This document shows positions 17,083 to 25,077 of a DNA stretch of 40,646 nucleotides, piece after piece. Below the pieces are notes generated by a model, which saw nothing but the letters and a program-made list of their open reading frames with translations, was not told the origin of the DNA and ran no database searches. This DNA is from an uncultured Lachnospiraceae bacterium (lineage in GTDB: Bacteria; Bacillota; Clostridia; Lachnospirales; Lachnospiraceae), in contig CACZIO010000035.1 of assembly GCA_902781215.1 (NCBI GenBank), positions 1 to 40,646 of the forward strand, given 5' to 3'. How positions within the stretch are numbered: the first letter of the stretch is position 1; every line of letters begins with the position of its first letter. Both the position numbers and the translations under genes were made by a program.

Positions 17083-18741
17083 ATGAACGAACCAAAACGC
17101 ATGCAATCTTCCCTGGAATACATCTTTATAAAGATTCTGGAGCCTGCCACCCTGATCTATCTCACAGCCTGCATTGTGTGTTATTCCCTCTATACTATTC
17201 CTGCCTTTCCAAGGCTCATGAATACGATAAATATGAACAGCATTCTGCGCCCGCTTCTACGGAATATTGGAGTTATTCTATGTATTTTGGAAGGTATCTG
17301 CTCTCTTCGCATGCACAAGGGACCTGGTCGACTGCTTCTCTATGGAATGATTGCCACAGCCGCGTTTTCATCCTGGCAACAGAGGGCTTACGGTTTTACT
17401 GCCAATATAAACAGCCTCCTGTGGATGTCTATTATTTTCATCCTGGGCTACAGCGCTGTCTACCATTACGGAAGCCGGGTTCTGCGCCTGTATTCAGCTC
17501 TGGCCTATGCAGTCTTTTTGACGGTGTGGTGTACAGCCTGCTGCCTGTCACTGGTTCAGTTCGCATTGCGAATCAGCAACATAGGACCTAATTACACTGA
17601 CTCCCCCTGGCTGCAGGGAACTGGTTTTGTTCCGCCTCGTCTGACCGGCATTTTCGGCTATCCGGAATATGGCGCCTCCTTCGGTCTCCTGCTCATAATT
17701 GTCGGTCTGTACTGGATTGTAAAGGTCAGATGGTGGATCCTGAGGATTATCATTGCTCTGTTTAATCTCCCTCTTTTCTTTTATTTAGTGCTCAGTATTA
17801 CTCGTAACGCCATTCTGGCCATGTACCTGGCTGTCTTCGTCGGTGCCTTCCTGCTTTTCCTAAAAAATGTCCGTCAAACTGCCCGTAATGGCATACTTGT
17901 CAGTCTCGGTCTTGCCTGCGCGGCCATTTTTGTTTTGTTCTGTGTACAGATGGGAACTAAAAGAATTGCTGAACCTATCCCGGAATTCTTTGACAAGGCC
18001 ACACCCACGACTGAATCACCCGCTACATTTGTACCTTCCCCATCCCCGGGATCATCTGTACCCGTTCATGCTCTGCATAGCAGGATAACATCTGACAGAA
18101 TTCCCCTGGCCGTCAATCTGGCGTATATACATCATCCAGAGGCAAGTGCTGCCAGGATCCCCACACCCGAAAAAAGCCCAGCTCAGACAGACAAGTCTCC
18201 CGGTCTCCTGGATCGCAGCTACGGCACGAGTGATTTAACATCTGGCAGGATTCAAATATGGAAGGATTATTTGAGCATTTCCAAAGAAATTGGTTTGGTC
18301 GGGCTCTCCCCGGAAAATGCCTCGTGGTATATTCAGGAACACCATCCCGATTTACAAATTTGTACATATATTAAAGTCACCAATCCCTTCTTATATGAAA
18401 AGGGTTATGTCTTCCACCCCCACAGCGGCTATCTGAAGGTCTTCGTCTCTGCCGGCTTTGTCGGTCTTGCCTGTGTGCTCGTGTTCTTTCTGCGCTGTGC
18501 TATCACAGTCATCTCCTATATCCGAAGGAGCCGTCATCTGTCCGCAGAGTTCATCTGCTCCCTGATGGTGGTTGTGGCAGGTCTGTCAACCGCACTGTTC
18601 GAGAACGAGCTCTTCTTTAATCTGACCAATCCGATCATGTTTTTCTTCTGGATCGCAGTTTCCATCCTGATGAGAAGCATGTCCCATCCGGAAAAGGCCA
18701 GGTCAGAAAAACGGCGCAGCCAGCAGGGCGCCCGGCAGTGA
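17083..18741 (+). CDS. O-antigen ligase/polymerase-like membrane protein (Wzy_C/WaaL-type)
   Basis: The 552-residue protein has about ten membrane segments and a large extracytoplasmic loop at about residues 300-440. The loop carries a Pro/Ser/Thr-rich stretch (TPTTESPATFVPSPSPGSS) followed by the ligase-family region with GRIQIWKDYL and FHPHSGYLKVFVSAGFVGL. The His of PHSGYL matches the conserved loop His of the family. Such proteins polymerise glycans or transfer them from undecaprenyl diphosphate to an acceptor. This is the second polymerase-like protein of the locus, read against the operon from its own promoter. AGAAAGG lies before the ATG. A role in attaching or extending the polymer is inferred. 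Confidence 0.85.
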   Translation: MNEPKRMQSSLEYIFIKILEPATLIYLTACIVCYSLYTIPAFPRLMNTINMNSILRPLLRNIGVILCILEGICSLRMHKGPGRLLLYGMIATAAFSSWQQRAYGFTANINSLLWMSIIFILGYSAVYHYGSRVLRLYSALAYAVFLTVWCTACCLSLVQFALRISNIGPNYTDSPWLQGTGFVPPRLTGIFGYPEYGASFGLLLIIVGLYWIVKVRWWILRIIIALFNLPLFFYLVLSITRNAILAMYLAVFVGAFLLFLKNVRQTARNGILVSLGLACAAIFVLFCVQMGTKRIAEPIPEFFDKATPTTESPATFVPSPSPGSSVPVHALHSRITSDRIPLAVNLAYIHHPEASAARIPTPEKSPAQTDKSPGLLDRSYGTSDLTSGRIQIWKDYLSISKEIGLVGLSPENASWYIQEHHPDLQICTYIKVTNPFLYEKGYVFHPHSGYLKVFVSAGFVGLACVLVFFLRCAITVISYIRRSRHLSAEFICSLMVVVAGLSTALFENELFFNLTNPIMFFFWIAVSILMRSMSHPEKARSEKRRSQQGARQ

Positions 18742-18757
18742 TCATAATTACGAAATA

Positions 18758-18806
18758 AAAAATGCAGGCTCCGATCGTTTTTCCGCTGATCGGGGCCTGC
18801 ATTTAT
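18758..18806. terminator. Bidirectional terminator between convergent genes
   Basis: The arms AAATGCAGGCTCCGATC (18760-18776) and GATCGGGGCCTGCATTT (18788-18804) pair over 17 bp with one mismatch. T-rich tails on both strands let it end the ligase-like gene (plus) and the GT2-GtrA gene (minus). Confidence 0.85.
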
Positions 18807-18907
18807 TATCTTATTGTCAATCTCTTCCAAATCAAATTGAGCATTCGTACAGATCTGCAGATAGTCATACCGATTCCATATCACATGGCATGTACGATGC
18901 ACCGTTT

Positions 18908-20041
18908 CTAAAACACATACTTTCTCTGCACATAGTAGCTGACCAGGAAGAGAACTGTATCCACCACAGCCTTAACCAAGACCTCCGGAAGCATAGGCAG
19001 CAGAGCTGTGCCTCCGGTCACGAGAACTGCACTGAGCAGCATCTGAACAAGAGCCAGGGCAATATATTTGGCTGCGGAACCACCGACCTTCTCCCTGCTC
19101 CTGAAGACGACCTTGTAGTTCATGGTAAAGTTATAGGTCGCCGAGAGGACGCGGGCCAGGATGGTCGCTGCCGCCACGTAGGGAATCCTGTTCAAGGGTG
19201 CGGGAGCCGTCAGCATCGTGCCTTTGAGCAGTCGGCAGAACAGGGCAAAGAGGACCAGATCGATCACACATGAGGAAAGCGACGCGAAAAGGTATTTGAT
19301 GAACTTTGCGCCCAGGATCCGATAGATCCTGACAGAGTCCTTGAGAGGGTTGAAATGGGTCTGGTGGTTTTCCTTTGAGTCGTAGATGGTTCTGATCGGG
19401 ACTTCCTCGATGGGATAGCGTCCGGCCGTCTCGAGCAGCATCTGGGTCTCGAATTCGAACCGCTCTCCCGGGACATCGAGGAGGTCGCGCATGAAAGCGC
19501 GGGGGATGCCGCGCAGACCGGTCTGGGTGTCGCTGACCCGGACACCGGAGACATAGCTCAGGACCTTCATGGTGAGCTTGTTGCCAAAGGCACTCTTCCA
19601 GGGGACGTTCTCCCCGTCGAAGGTCCGCACGCCAAGGACAAGGGCCTTGGGTTGTTCCCGGAGCCGCTGCATGACTGCGCGGATGCAGTCTACGGTGTGC
19701 TGACCGTCCGAATCGGCCGTAACGACGCCCGGCGCTTCCGGGGCATTCTCCAGCACCCACTCGAAGGCAGTCTTGAGCGCTCTTCCCTTGCCGCGATTGA
19801 CCTCATGTACCAGAAAAGTACCGCCCAGATCCCGCAGGATTGCCTGTGCCCGGTCAAAGATCTCTGTATAGGCCTCTCCGCTCCCGTCATTGACAATGAT
19901 CACATTCCGGATCCCCTGTGTTCTGAAATCCTCCAGGAGGGTGATCAGCCGCTCATCCGGCTCGTAGGAAGGAATCACAACCGGGATCGCCGGTTCCGAA
20001 GTTCCTATCCCTTCTCTTACATCTATCTTCTCTAATCGCAT
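18908..20041 (-). CDS. Glycosyltransferase family 2 fused to a GtrA-like membrane domain
   Basis: The 377-residue protein has an N-terminal GT2 domain of the dolichyl-phosphate-mannose-synthase type, with PVVIPSYEPDERL, IVNDGSG and the DxD-type TADSDGQHT near residue 107. From about residue 245 a C-terminal GtrA-like domain has four membrane helices (KFIKYLFASLSSCVIDLVLF and onward). GT2 enzymes of this kind charge polyprenyl phosphate with a sugar; GtrA-like domains are thought to help move or anchor that lipid-sugar. The product could feed the GT-C-like protein encoded at 2108-4042 (inference). AGGAA precedes the ATG. The gene is GC-rich like its neighbours. Confidence 0.92.
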   Translation of the reverse strand: MRLEKIDVREGIGTSEPAIPVVIPSYEPDERLITLLEDFRTQGIRNVIIVNDGSGEAYTEIFDRAQAILRDLGGTFLVHEVNRGKGRALKTAFEWVLENAPEAPGVVTADSDGQHTVDCIRAVMQRLREQPKALVLGVRTFDGENVPWKSAFGNKLTMKVLSYVSGVRVSDTQTGLRGIPRAFMRDLLDVPGERFEFETQMLLETAGRYPIEEVPIRTIYDSKENHQTHFNPLKDSVRIYRILGAKFIKYLFASLSSCVIDLVLFALFCRLLKGTMLTAPAPLNRIPYVAAATILARVLSATYNFTMNYKVVFRSREKVGGSAAKYIALALVQMLLSAVLVTGGTALLPMLPEVLVKAVVDTVLFLVSYYVQRKYVF

Positions 20042-20129
20042 TTTGATTTCCTGCTATCTCTCTGGTGTTCCCGTCAGTATTCATTTTCTGTCCGAAACGC
20101 CCCGTCAGTATGATTACTTACAGAAGATT

Positions 20130-21032
20130 TCAGATCCTCCCCAACAGCATGAGGAGCCTTGTGGGCAGTTCCTGGCCGGCCTCTGTTTTCCAACGCCCGG
20201 GATAGAGGGCTTTTTTGACCGCGTAGTCCGGACGGTAATGCCTGGATGCAAACCAGCGGGCATATTTGGCAGGGCGGTCCTTCATCTTCCTGCCAAAGCT
20301 TTCTGTGTAGGCACCGGCGCAGGATCGGATATCTTCGTCCCCTGATCGCAAGGTATGACCGAAGACCCGGAGACTGTCGGACAGACTCTTTTTATGATTC
20401 CTGCTGTTCATATCCGGGATTGGACAGCGGTGCTTCAGGGCGACGCGGGCATCGAAATAGTGGACGCCAAAACGCTCAGCCAGGATCTGGGCCCACTGGT
20501 CAGACGCTGTGATCCGGTCGGTGTCCGCCTCAAGCATAAGGGTCCGCAGGGGGCTATTGACAGCCATGGCAAAGTCATTGTAGATACGGTTGGTCAGAGC
20601 CCTGCGGAAGTCCACAGTACGTCGGGGCGGCAGAACTGTTCCGATAGGCTCGTCTGTCTGCTCATCTGCCTCCTCATAAGAGCATCCGTAGAGAGCCGGG
20701 ACGCCGGTCGGCTGCTGCGAGAGCCATTCGACCGCCTGCTGCACCTTGTCCGGGTACCAGAGGTCCTCCTGGCCGCTAAAGCACCAGTAATCGCCCTCTG
20801 CCGCGATCCTGAGCAGACGCATGTAGGACCGTCCCGCTCCGACATGCCGGCCCCTGATCAGGCGGATCTCCTCCCGCTCACTGTACTCCCACAGGATTTT
20901 CAGGGTCCCGTCGGTAGAGCCGTCATCGCGAACATAGATCCGGATATCCGGATATGTCTGATCGAGGATACTGTTGAGCTGTTCGCGGATGTGTCGTTCG
21001 CCGTTCCACGTAGAAACCAGTACATTGACCAT
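20130..21032 (-). CDS. Glycosyltransferase family 2, rhamnosyltransferase-like
   Basis: The 300-residue protein starts MVNVLVSTWNGERHIREQL and has VRDDGSTDGTL near residue 35 and FSGQEDLWYPDKV near residue 83, where QED replaces the more usual DQDD metal-binding motif. It resembles the RfbF/RgpB group that uses dTDP-rhamnose. The rmlB and rmlC genes just upstream fit this, although no rmlA or rmlD is in the window. GGAGGAAA precedes the ATG. It lies 89 bp before the GT2-GtrA gene on the same strand, so the two may form an operon. Confidence 0.85.
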   Translation of the reverse strand: MVNVLVSTWNGERHIREQLNSILDQTYPDIRIYVRDDGSTDGTLKILWEYSEREEIRLIRGRHVGAGRSYMRLLRIAAEGDYWCFSGQEDLWYPDKVQQAVEWLSQQPTGVPALYGCSYEEADEQTDEPIGTVLPPRRTVDFRRALTNRIYNDFAMAVNSPLRTLMLEADTDRITASDQWAQILAERFGVHYFDARVALKHRCPIPDMNSRNHKKSLSDSLRVFGHTLRSGDEDIRSCAGAYTESFGRKMKDRPAKYARWFASRHYRPDYAVKKALYPGRWKTEAGQELPTRLLMLLGRI

Positions 21033-21440
21033 TTCCGATTTCCTCCGCTGTATTATAATATGGCAGCTGTGTTCCTAAATCTTTCTGTCGTTTTCAACTA
21101 TGATAAACTTACATGCTTAAAAGAACCTTAATCAGTTTCCCTGAAAACAATTTCAGCGGAGGCCGGTCCGGAATCCGGCCGCCTGCCGCTGATTGTACAA
21201 TGTCTCTTCTGAAAATGCCTGTCTGTTTTTGCGCGCATAAGTCGTCAAAGCATCCGGGGTGAAAAAGCTATCGAGTATAATAATTTTTCACGTTTCCTAC
21301 TATGCCGCCCGTCAGAGCGGCAACGCAAGGAGAAATCCTGTAAGGGTTTCTCGGATGCGAACACACGCTTTGACCTGTTTCCTGTCCCCTGCACCTCATG
21401 TCCGAATCATCCGTAAGAAACGAATACGTGAGATCATTGC
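21033..21440 (-). other. Gene-free region with four inverted repeats after rmlC
   Basis: No convincing gene was found in this 408 bp. A strong nested hairpin at 21147-21196 has an outer arm CAGCGG/CCGCTG and an inner arm GGCCGG/CCGGCC; on the minus strand it ends in TTGTTTTC and may terminate the rml transcript. Further inverted repeats lie at 21259-21291 (GTGAAAAA/TTTTTCAC), 21304-21321 (GCCGC/GCGGC) and 21324-21359 (CGCA/TGCG around GGAGAAA/TTTCTC). A TATAAT-like box is at 21276-21281 on the plus strand without a clear -35. Confidence 0.5.
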
Positions 21441-22049
21441 TCAGGATCCGAAATGGAAGGTCTTCTCGATGCCCTCCCAGCGCTTGTCCTTATCGCTTAG
21501 AATGAGGGGGCTGCCGTCGGCCAGGGTATAGCCCTCGCTGTCCGCAGTTCCCTTGTAGGTCCCCACGACCTGCGGCCACTCGATACCGATTGCAGGGTCA
21601 TTCCAGGCCATGCCGCCCTCGTCACCGGGGTGATAGAAGTCGGTGACCTTGTAGACAAATTCGGCCTCGTCACTCAGAACCAGGAATCCATGGGCAAAAC
21701 CCTCGGAGATGTAGAACTGCTTTTTGTTCTCCGCCGAAAGGAGGATTCCGTGCCACTTGCCAAAAGTGGGGCTGCCCTCGCGCAGATCAACTGCAACATC
21801 AAAAACCTCGCCGCGGATCACGCGGACGAGTTTACCCTGGGGATACTGTTTCTGGAAATGGAGTCCGCGGAGGACGCCCTTGACGGACATACTCTGGTTG
21901 TCCTGGACGAAAACCATGTTCAAGCCGGCCTCCTCCATATCGCGCTGGTTATAGGTCTCCATGAAATATCCACGGTTATCTCCGTGCACAGCGGGCTCAA
22001 TAATATAAAGTCCCTCTATCTCGGTTTTTGTCACTCTGATCTGTCCCAT
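21441..22049 (-). CDS. rfbC: dTDP-4-dehydrorhamnose 3,5-epimerase
   Basis: The 202-residue cupin protein matches RmlC along its length: IIEPAVHGDNRGYFMETYNQ, then VRGLHFQ-type GVLRGLHFQKQYPQGKLVRV, VFDVAVDLREGSPTFG, and FYISEGFAHGFLVLSD with catalytic-region histidines. It epimerises C3 and C5 of dTDP-4-keto-6-deoxy-glucose in dTDP-L-rhamnose synthesis. AGGAGAGGA precedes the ATG, 29 bp after rmlB, so they form an operon. The C-terminus has an extra segment after IEWPQV that is common in Clostridia. Confidence 0.95.
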   Translation of the reverse strand: MGQIRVTKTEIEGLYIIEPAVHGDNRGYFMETYNQRDMEEAGLNMVFVQDNQSMSVKGVLRGLHFQKQYPQGKLVRVIRGEVFDVAVDLREGSPTFGKWHGILLSAENKKQFYISEGFAHGFLVLSDEAEFVYKVTDFYHPGDEGGMAWNDPAIGIEWPQVVGTYKGTADSEGYTLADGSPLILSDKDKRWEGIEKTFHFGS

Positions 22050-22078
22050 TTATCCTCTCCTGTCTGTCGTCTTATTTC

Positions 22079-23098
22079 TCATCGATTGCCGTACATCTGC
22101 TCGTAGTAGTTCTGGTATTCCCCGTCAATAATGGGCTGCCACCAGGCCTGATTGTCGAGGTACCAGCGGATGGTCTTCTTGATGCCGTCCTTGAACATGG
22201 TCTCGGGGAGCCAGCCCAGCTCATTGTGGATCTTGGTGGGATCGATGGCGTAGCGCATATCGTGGCCCTTGCGGTCGGTGACGTGCGTGATCAGGCTCTC
22301 GGGCTTGCCCAGCTCAGCGCAGATCAGCTTGACGATGTCGATGTTCTTCATCTCATTGTGGCCGCCGATGTTGTAAATCTCGCCCTCACGGCCTTTGCGC
22401 ATGACCAGGTCGATGGCCTTGCAGTGGTCCTCGACATAGAGCCAGTCGCGGACGTTGAGGCCCTCGCCGTAGACGGGGAGGGGCTTGTCATGCAGGGCGT
22501 TGATGATCATGAGGGGGATCAGCTTCTCCGGGAAGTGATAGGGGCCATAGTTGTTGGAGCAGCGGCTGATCGACACGGGCAGGCCGTAGGTCCTGTGATA
22601 GGCCAGGACCAGCAGGTCCGCAGAGGCCTTGGAACTGCTGTAGGGGCTGCTGGTGTGGATGGGTGTCTCCTCGGTGAAGAAGAGGTCGGGGCGGTCCAGG
22701 GGCAGGTCGCCGTAGACCTCGTCAGTGGAGACCTGGTGGTAGCGCTTCACACCGTATTTGCGGCTGGCATCCATCATGACAGAGGTCCCGATGATATTGG
22801 TCTGGAGGAAGATCTCAGGGTTCTCAATGGACCGGTCCACGTGGGACTCCGCGGCAAAATTGACGACAATATCAGGCTTTTCCTCTTCAAAGAGTTTATC
22901 GACGGCAGCGCGGTCGCAGATGTCCATCCGGACGAAGCGGAAATTGGGCTTATCCATGATGGGCGCCAGCGTGGACAGATTGCCCGCGTAGGTCAGCTTG
23001 TCGATGCAGACGATCCTGTCCTCCGGATGTCTGTCGAGCTCATAATACACAAAATTGCTTCCGATAAATCCGGCGCCGCCGGTCACGATAATGGTCAT
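22079..23098 (-). CDS. rfbB: dTDP-glucose 4,6-dehydratase
   Basis: The 339-residue short-chain dehydratase starts MTIIVTGGAGFIGSNFVYYE (NAD-binding). It carries VNFAAESHVDRSIENPEIFL, STDEVYGDLPLD and the catalytic Tyr/Lys in SSPYSSSKASADLLV, then RCSNNYGPYHFPEKLIPL. It converts dTDP-glucose to dTDP-4-keto-6-deoxy-glucose and feeds RfbC. AGGAGAG precedes the ATG. rfbA and rfbD must be elsewhere if L-rhamnose is made. Confidence 0.96.
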   Translation of the reverse strand: MTIIVTGGAGFIGSNFVYYELDRHPEDRIVCIDKLTYAGNLSTLAPIMDKPNFRFVRMDICDRAAVDKLFEEEKPDIVVNFAAESHVDRSIENPEIFLQTNIIGTSVMMDASRKYGVKRYHQVSTDEVYGDLPLDRPDLFFTEETPIHTSSPYSSSKASADLLVLAYHRTYGLPVSISRCSNNYGPYHFPEKLIPLMIINALHDKPLPVYGEGLNVRDWLYVEDHCKAIDLVMRKGREGEIYNIGGHNEMKNIDIVKLICAELGKPESLITHVTDRKGHDMRYAIDPTKIHNELGWLPETMFKDGIKKTIRWYLDNQAWWQPIIDGEYQNYYEQMYGNR

Positions 23099-23411
23099 AA
23101 TACTCTCCTGTCTTTGTCTGTTTGTAGAATAACTGTGCAGGGTTTCCGGTTCCGGAATCCTCTGCCGGCTGCCGTTTGTTCCAGTTTGCGGCTTCTGTGT
23201 AGTCTATATACTGCCGGTGCTACCTATTCGGGGCAGAGATTATTATTCCGCAATCAAATTATTATAGCATAGAATAGCTCTGGCAGGGAAGAAAAAAGGA
23301 CGTGTGACGCTGTGCCTTCCGGCCTCATTCTACCGTCATGTCTCCCCGGCTGTTTCCTCTCACTTCGCCGTCTTCTGGCCGGGCTCAGGAATCCAAACCG
23401 CATGATTTTCA
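23099..23411 (-). other. Gene-free region holding the probable rfbB leader and promoter
   Basis: This 313-bp gap separates the lipid-kinase stop from rfbB. Apart from the extended -10 box at 23261-23269, the leader contains the short inverted repeat TCCGGTTCCGGA near 23145. No gene is seen. Confidence 0.5.
23261..23269 (-). promoter_or_regulatory. Extended -10 promoter for rfbBC
   Basis: On the minus strand TGCTATAAT is a perfect extended -10 (TGnTATAAT). The -35 region is poor, which extended -10 promoters tolerate. The predicted 5' untranslated region is about 155 bases. Confidence 0.5.
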
Positions 23412-24482
23412 TCACATCCCGCTCTCCGGCTGTTCGGCGTACTGCTCGGGCACGAGGATGCGGAGCTGGCCGGGGCGGATGCGGAGGTCGACCTGCTTGT
23501 GGGAGCCGCCGTACTCGCCGTCACGGGTCCAGGCGATCCGTTCGTCGCAGGTCAGACGGATGCGGGAGGTCTTGAAGCTCTCGACCATACTGCTCTTCAT
23601 GTCGGGATTGCTGATGGACATGAGGATCTCGCTGACCTCGAGGGGGTTTTTGGGCATGCGGACGAGGGTGACCTCGAAGAGGCCGTCCTGGAGGTCGACC
23701 TCCTGGCCCGTGATATTCTGAAAGCCGCCGATGGAGCGGGAATTGGTGATGAGACCCAGGGCGAACTCACCGTCGAATTCGATCCAATTGCCGTCCGGAT
23801 CTACTGCCGGCAGGCCATCGACTGCCGGATTTTCAGCCGACAAATGATCACTCGGCAGGCCTTCCGCCGGCTGCTCTTTTACAATGTATTCCGCCGGCAC
23901 ATCCTCGTCCCGGGGCACAAGGGCCCTCACATGCATCTGGTAGGCGTGCATCTGGCCCAGTTCCGAGATGCCCTGCAGGATGTAGGCGAAGTGGCCCAGC
24001 TGGTTTTTGAGCTCCTGAGGGGTCTGGTAGGAGGTCCCGGTGAAGAGGCCGAAGGCGGCGACGTAGGTGAAGTAGTCTTTGTCGTTGAACTGGCCCAGGT
24101 CGCAGCGGAAGGTGCGGCCGTGGGCGACGACGCGGGCCGCCTGGATCATGTCCGTGGGGATCCGCAGGCTGGAGGCAAAGTCGTTGGTCGTGCCGGCCGG
24201 GATGTAGCCGACCGGGACGAAGGGCTTGTCGGGGTTCTCCATCATACCGCTGACGACCTCATCCAGGGTGCCGTCTCCGCCGGCGCACACAATGTAGAGG
24301 TAGTCCCCCATGCGCTCCCGGGCAATGCGGCGGGCATCTCCCTGTTTGGTTGTCGGGTAACAGACCACCTCGTAGTCTGCCGCCGACAGTGTCTCGATGA
24401 TATCCAGCAGATGGTTGCGGATCTGAGACTTACCCGCTACAGGATTGAAGATAAACAGGATTTTTTTCCAGGTCGTGATCAT
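23412..24482 (-). CDS. Diacylglycerol/lipid kinase, YegS/BmrU family
   Basis: The 356-residue protein starts with FIFNPVAGKSQIRNHL and has the nucleotide-binding CAGGDGTLDEVVSGMM (GGDGT at 68-72) and VGYIPAGTTNDFASSLRIP. These enzymes phosphorylate diacylglycerol or related lipids and recycle lipid left by wall-polymer synthesis. Residues about 191-230 form an unusual insertion rich in Pro, Ala and Glu (EQPAEGLPSDHLSAENPA) encoded by short CTGCCGG-type repeats, just before the conserved IEFDGEFALGL strand. GGAGG precedes the ATG. Confidence 0.92.
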   Translation of the reverse strand: MITTWKKILFIFNPVAGKSQIRNHLLDIIETLSAADYEVVCYPTTKQGDARRIARERMGDYLYIVCAGGDGTLDEVVSGMMENPDKPFVPVGYIPAGTTNDFASSLRIPTDMIQAARVVAHGRTFRCDLGQFNDKDYFTYVAAFGLFTGTSYQTPQELKNQLGHFAYILQGISELGQMHAYQMHVRALVPRDEDVPAEYIVKEQPAEGLPSDHLSAENPAVDGLPAVDPDGNWIEFDGEFALGLITNSRSIGGFQNITGQEVDLQDGLFEVTLVRMPKNPLEVSEILMSISNPDMKSSMVESFKTSRIRLTCDERIAWTRDGEYGGSHKQVDLRIRPGQLRILVPEQYAEQPESGM

Positions 24483-25077
24483 GCAAGTGTCCTCCGCGAT
24501 TCACCCTCATTGTCTGCCGTTTTCCGGTCCGGTCGTCTGCCGGCGATTCAGCCTCATCGTCTGGTCCGTCTTCTACCGGCGATTCAGCCTCATCATATGT
24601 CGCCTTCAGATCTGGCAGTCCACCGTTCATCCGGTATGTTTCTTTACCGGATTATTGAACAAGATTATAGAACAAGGGCTTCACTTTCGCAATCCGGACA
24701 GGGTGCCGGGGCACTGAACTTTTTGTGAATTCGTCACTGCCCCTGCTGCATATTTGCATTGGGATGTCAAGATATTGGCCTTCCCTGCAGATTATTTCAA
24801 TATTTTCCACCAGTGATGGATTTTCTATGCAGTTTTCGTATTTTTTCGTGCATATACTTCGATTTCGAAATATTTTGCTATACAAAATGTAGAATTGATG
24901 TTACTATATATCGGGTCGTCTCCGTAAATATATATGGAGCAATTCCCGTATGTATATACTCGTTTTTTTATATACTCAGTCAGCTGTATATTCGGTCAGT
25001 TCAGTCAGTTATATGCGCTGTCATCTGTATTCCCAGTATATGCAGACCTGTCACCTGCCAACATAAAGGAGAGATTT
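24483..25077. other. 595-bp divergent intergenic region with short repeats and an AT-rich leader
   Basis: The left part repeats ACCGGCGATTCAGCCTCATC-like units (copies near 24538-24558 and 24577-24597, the first with GCCGG). The right part (about 24750-25060) is AT-rich, with several TATA-like stretches (TATACA near 24881, TATATATC near 24905) and CAGTCAG repeats near 24975-25010. It must hold the promoters of the lipid kinase and the GH114 gene, but I cannot fix either one. No gene was found. Confidence 0.4.

Noticed and set aside
21259-21531. Small plus-strand gene upstream of rfbC
   Set aside because: No ribosome site, Arg/Ser-rich composition, and its end overlaps the rfbC coding region in antisense.
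21441-23098. Complete dTDP-rhamnose pathway
   Set aside because: Only rfbB and rfbC are present in the window; rfbA and rfbD were looked for and not seen.
22226-23272. Plus-strand frame of 348 codons opposite rfbB
   Set aside because: Antisense of a fully conserved dehydratase, Val/Asp-rich shadow composition.
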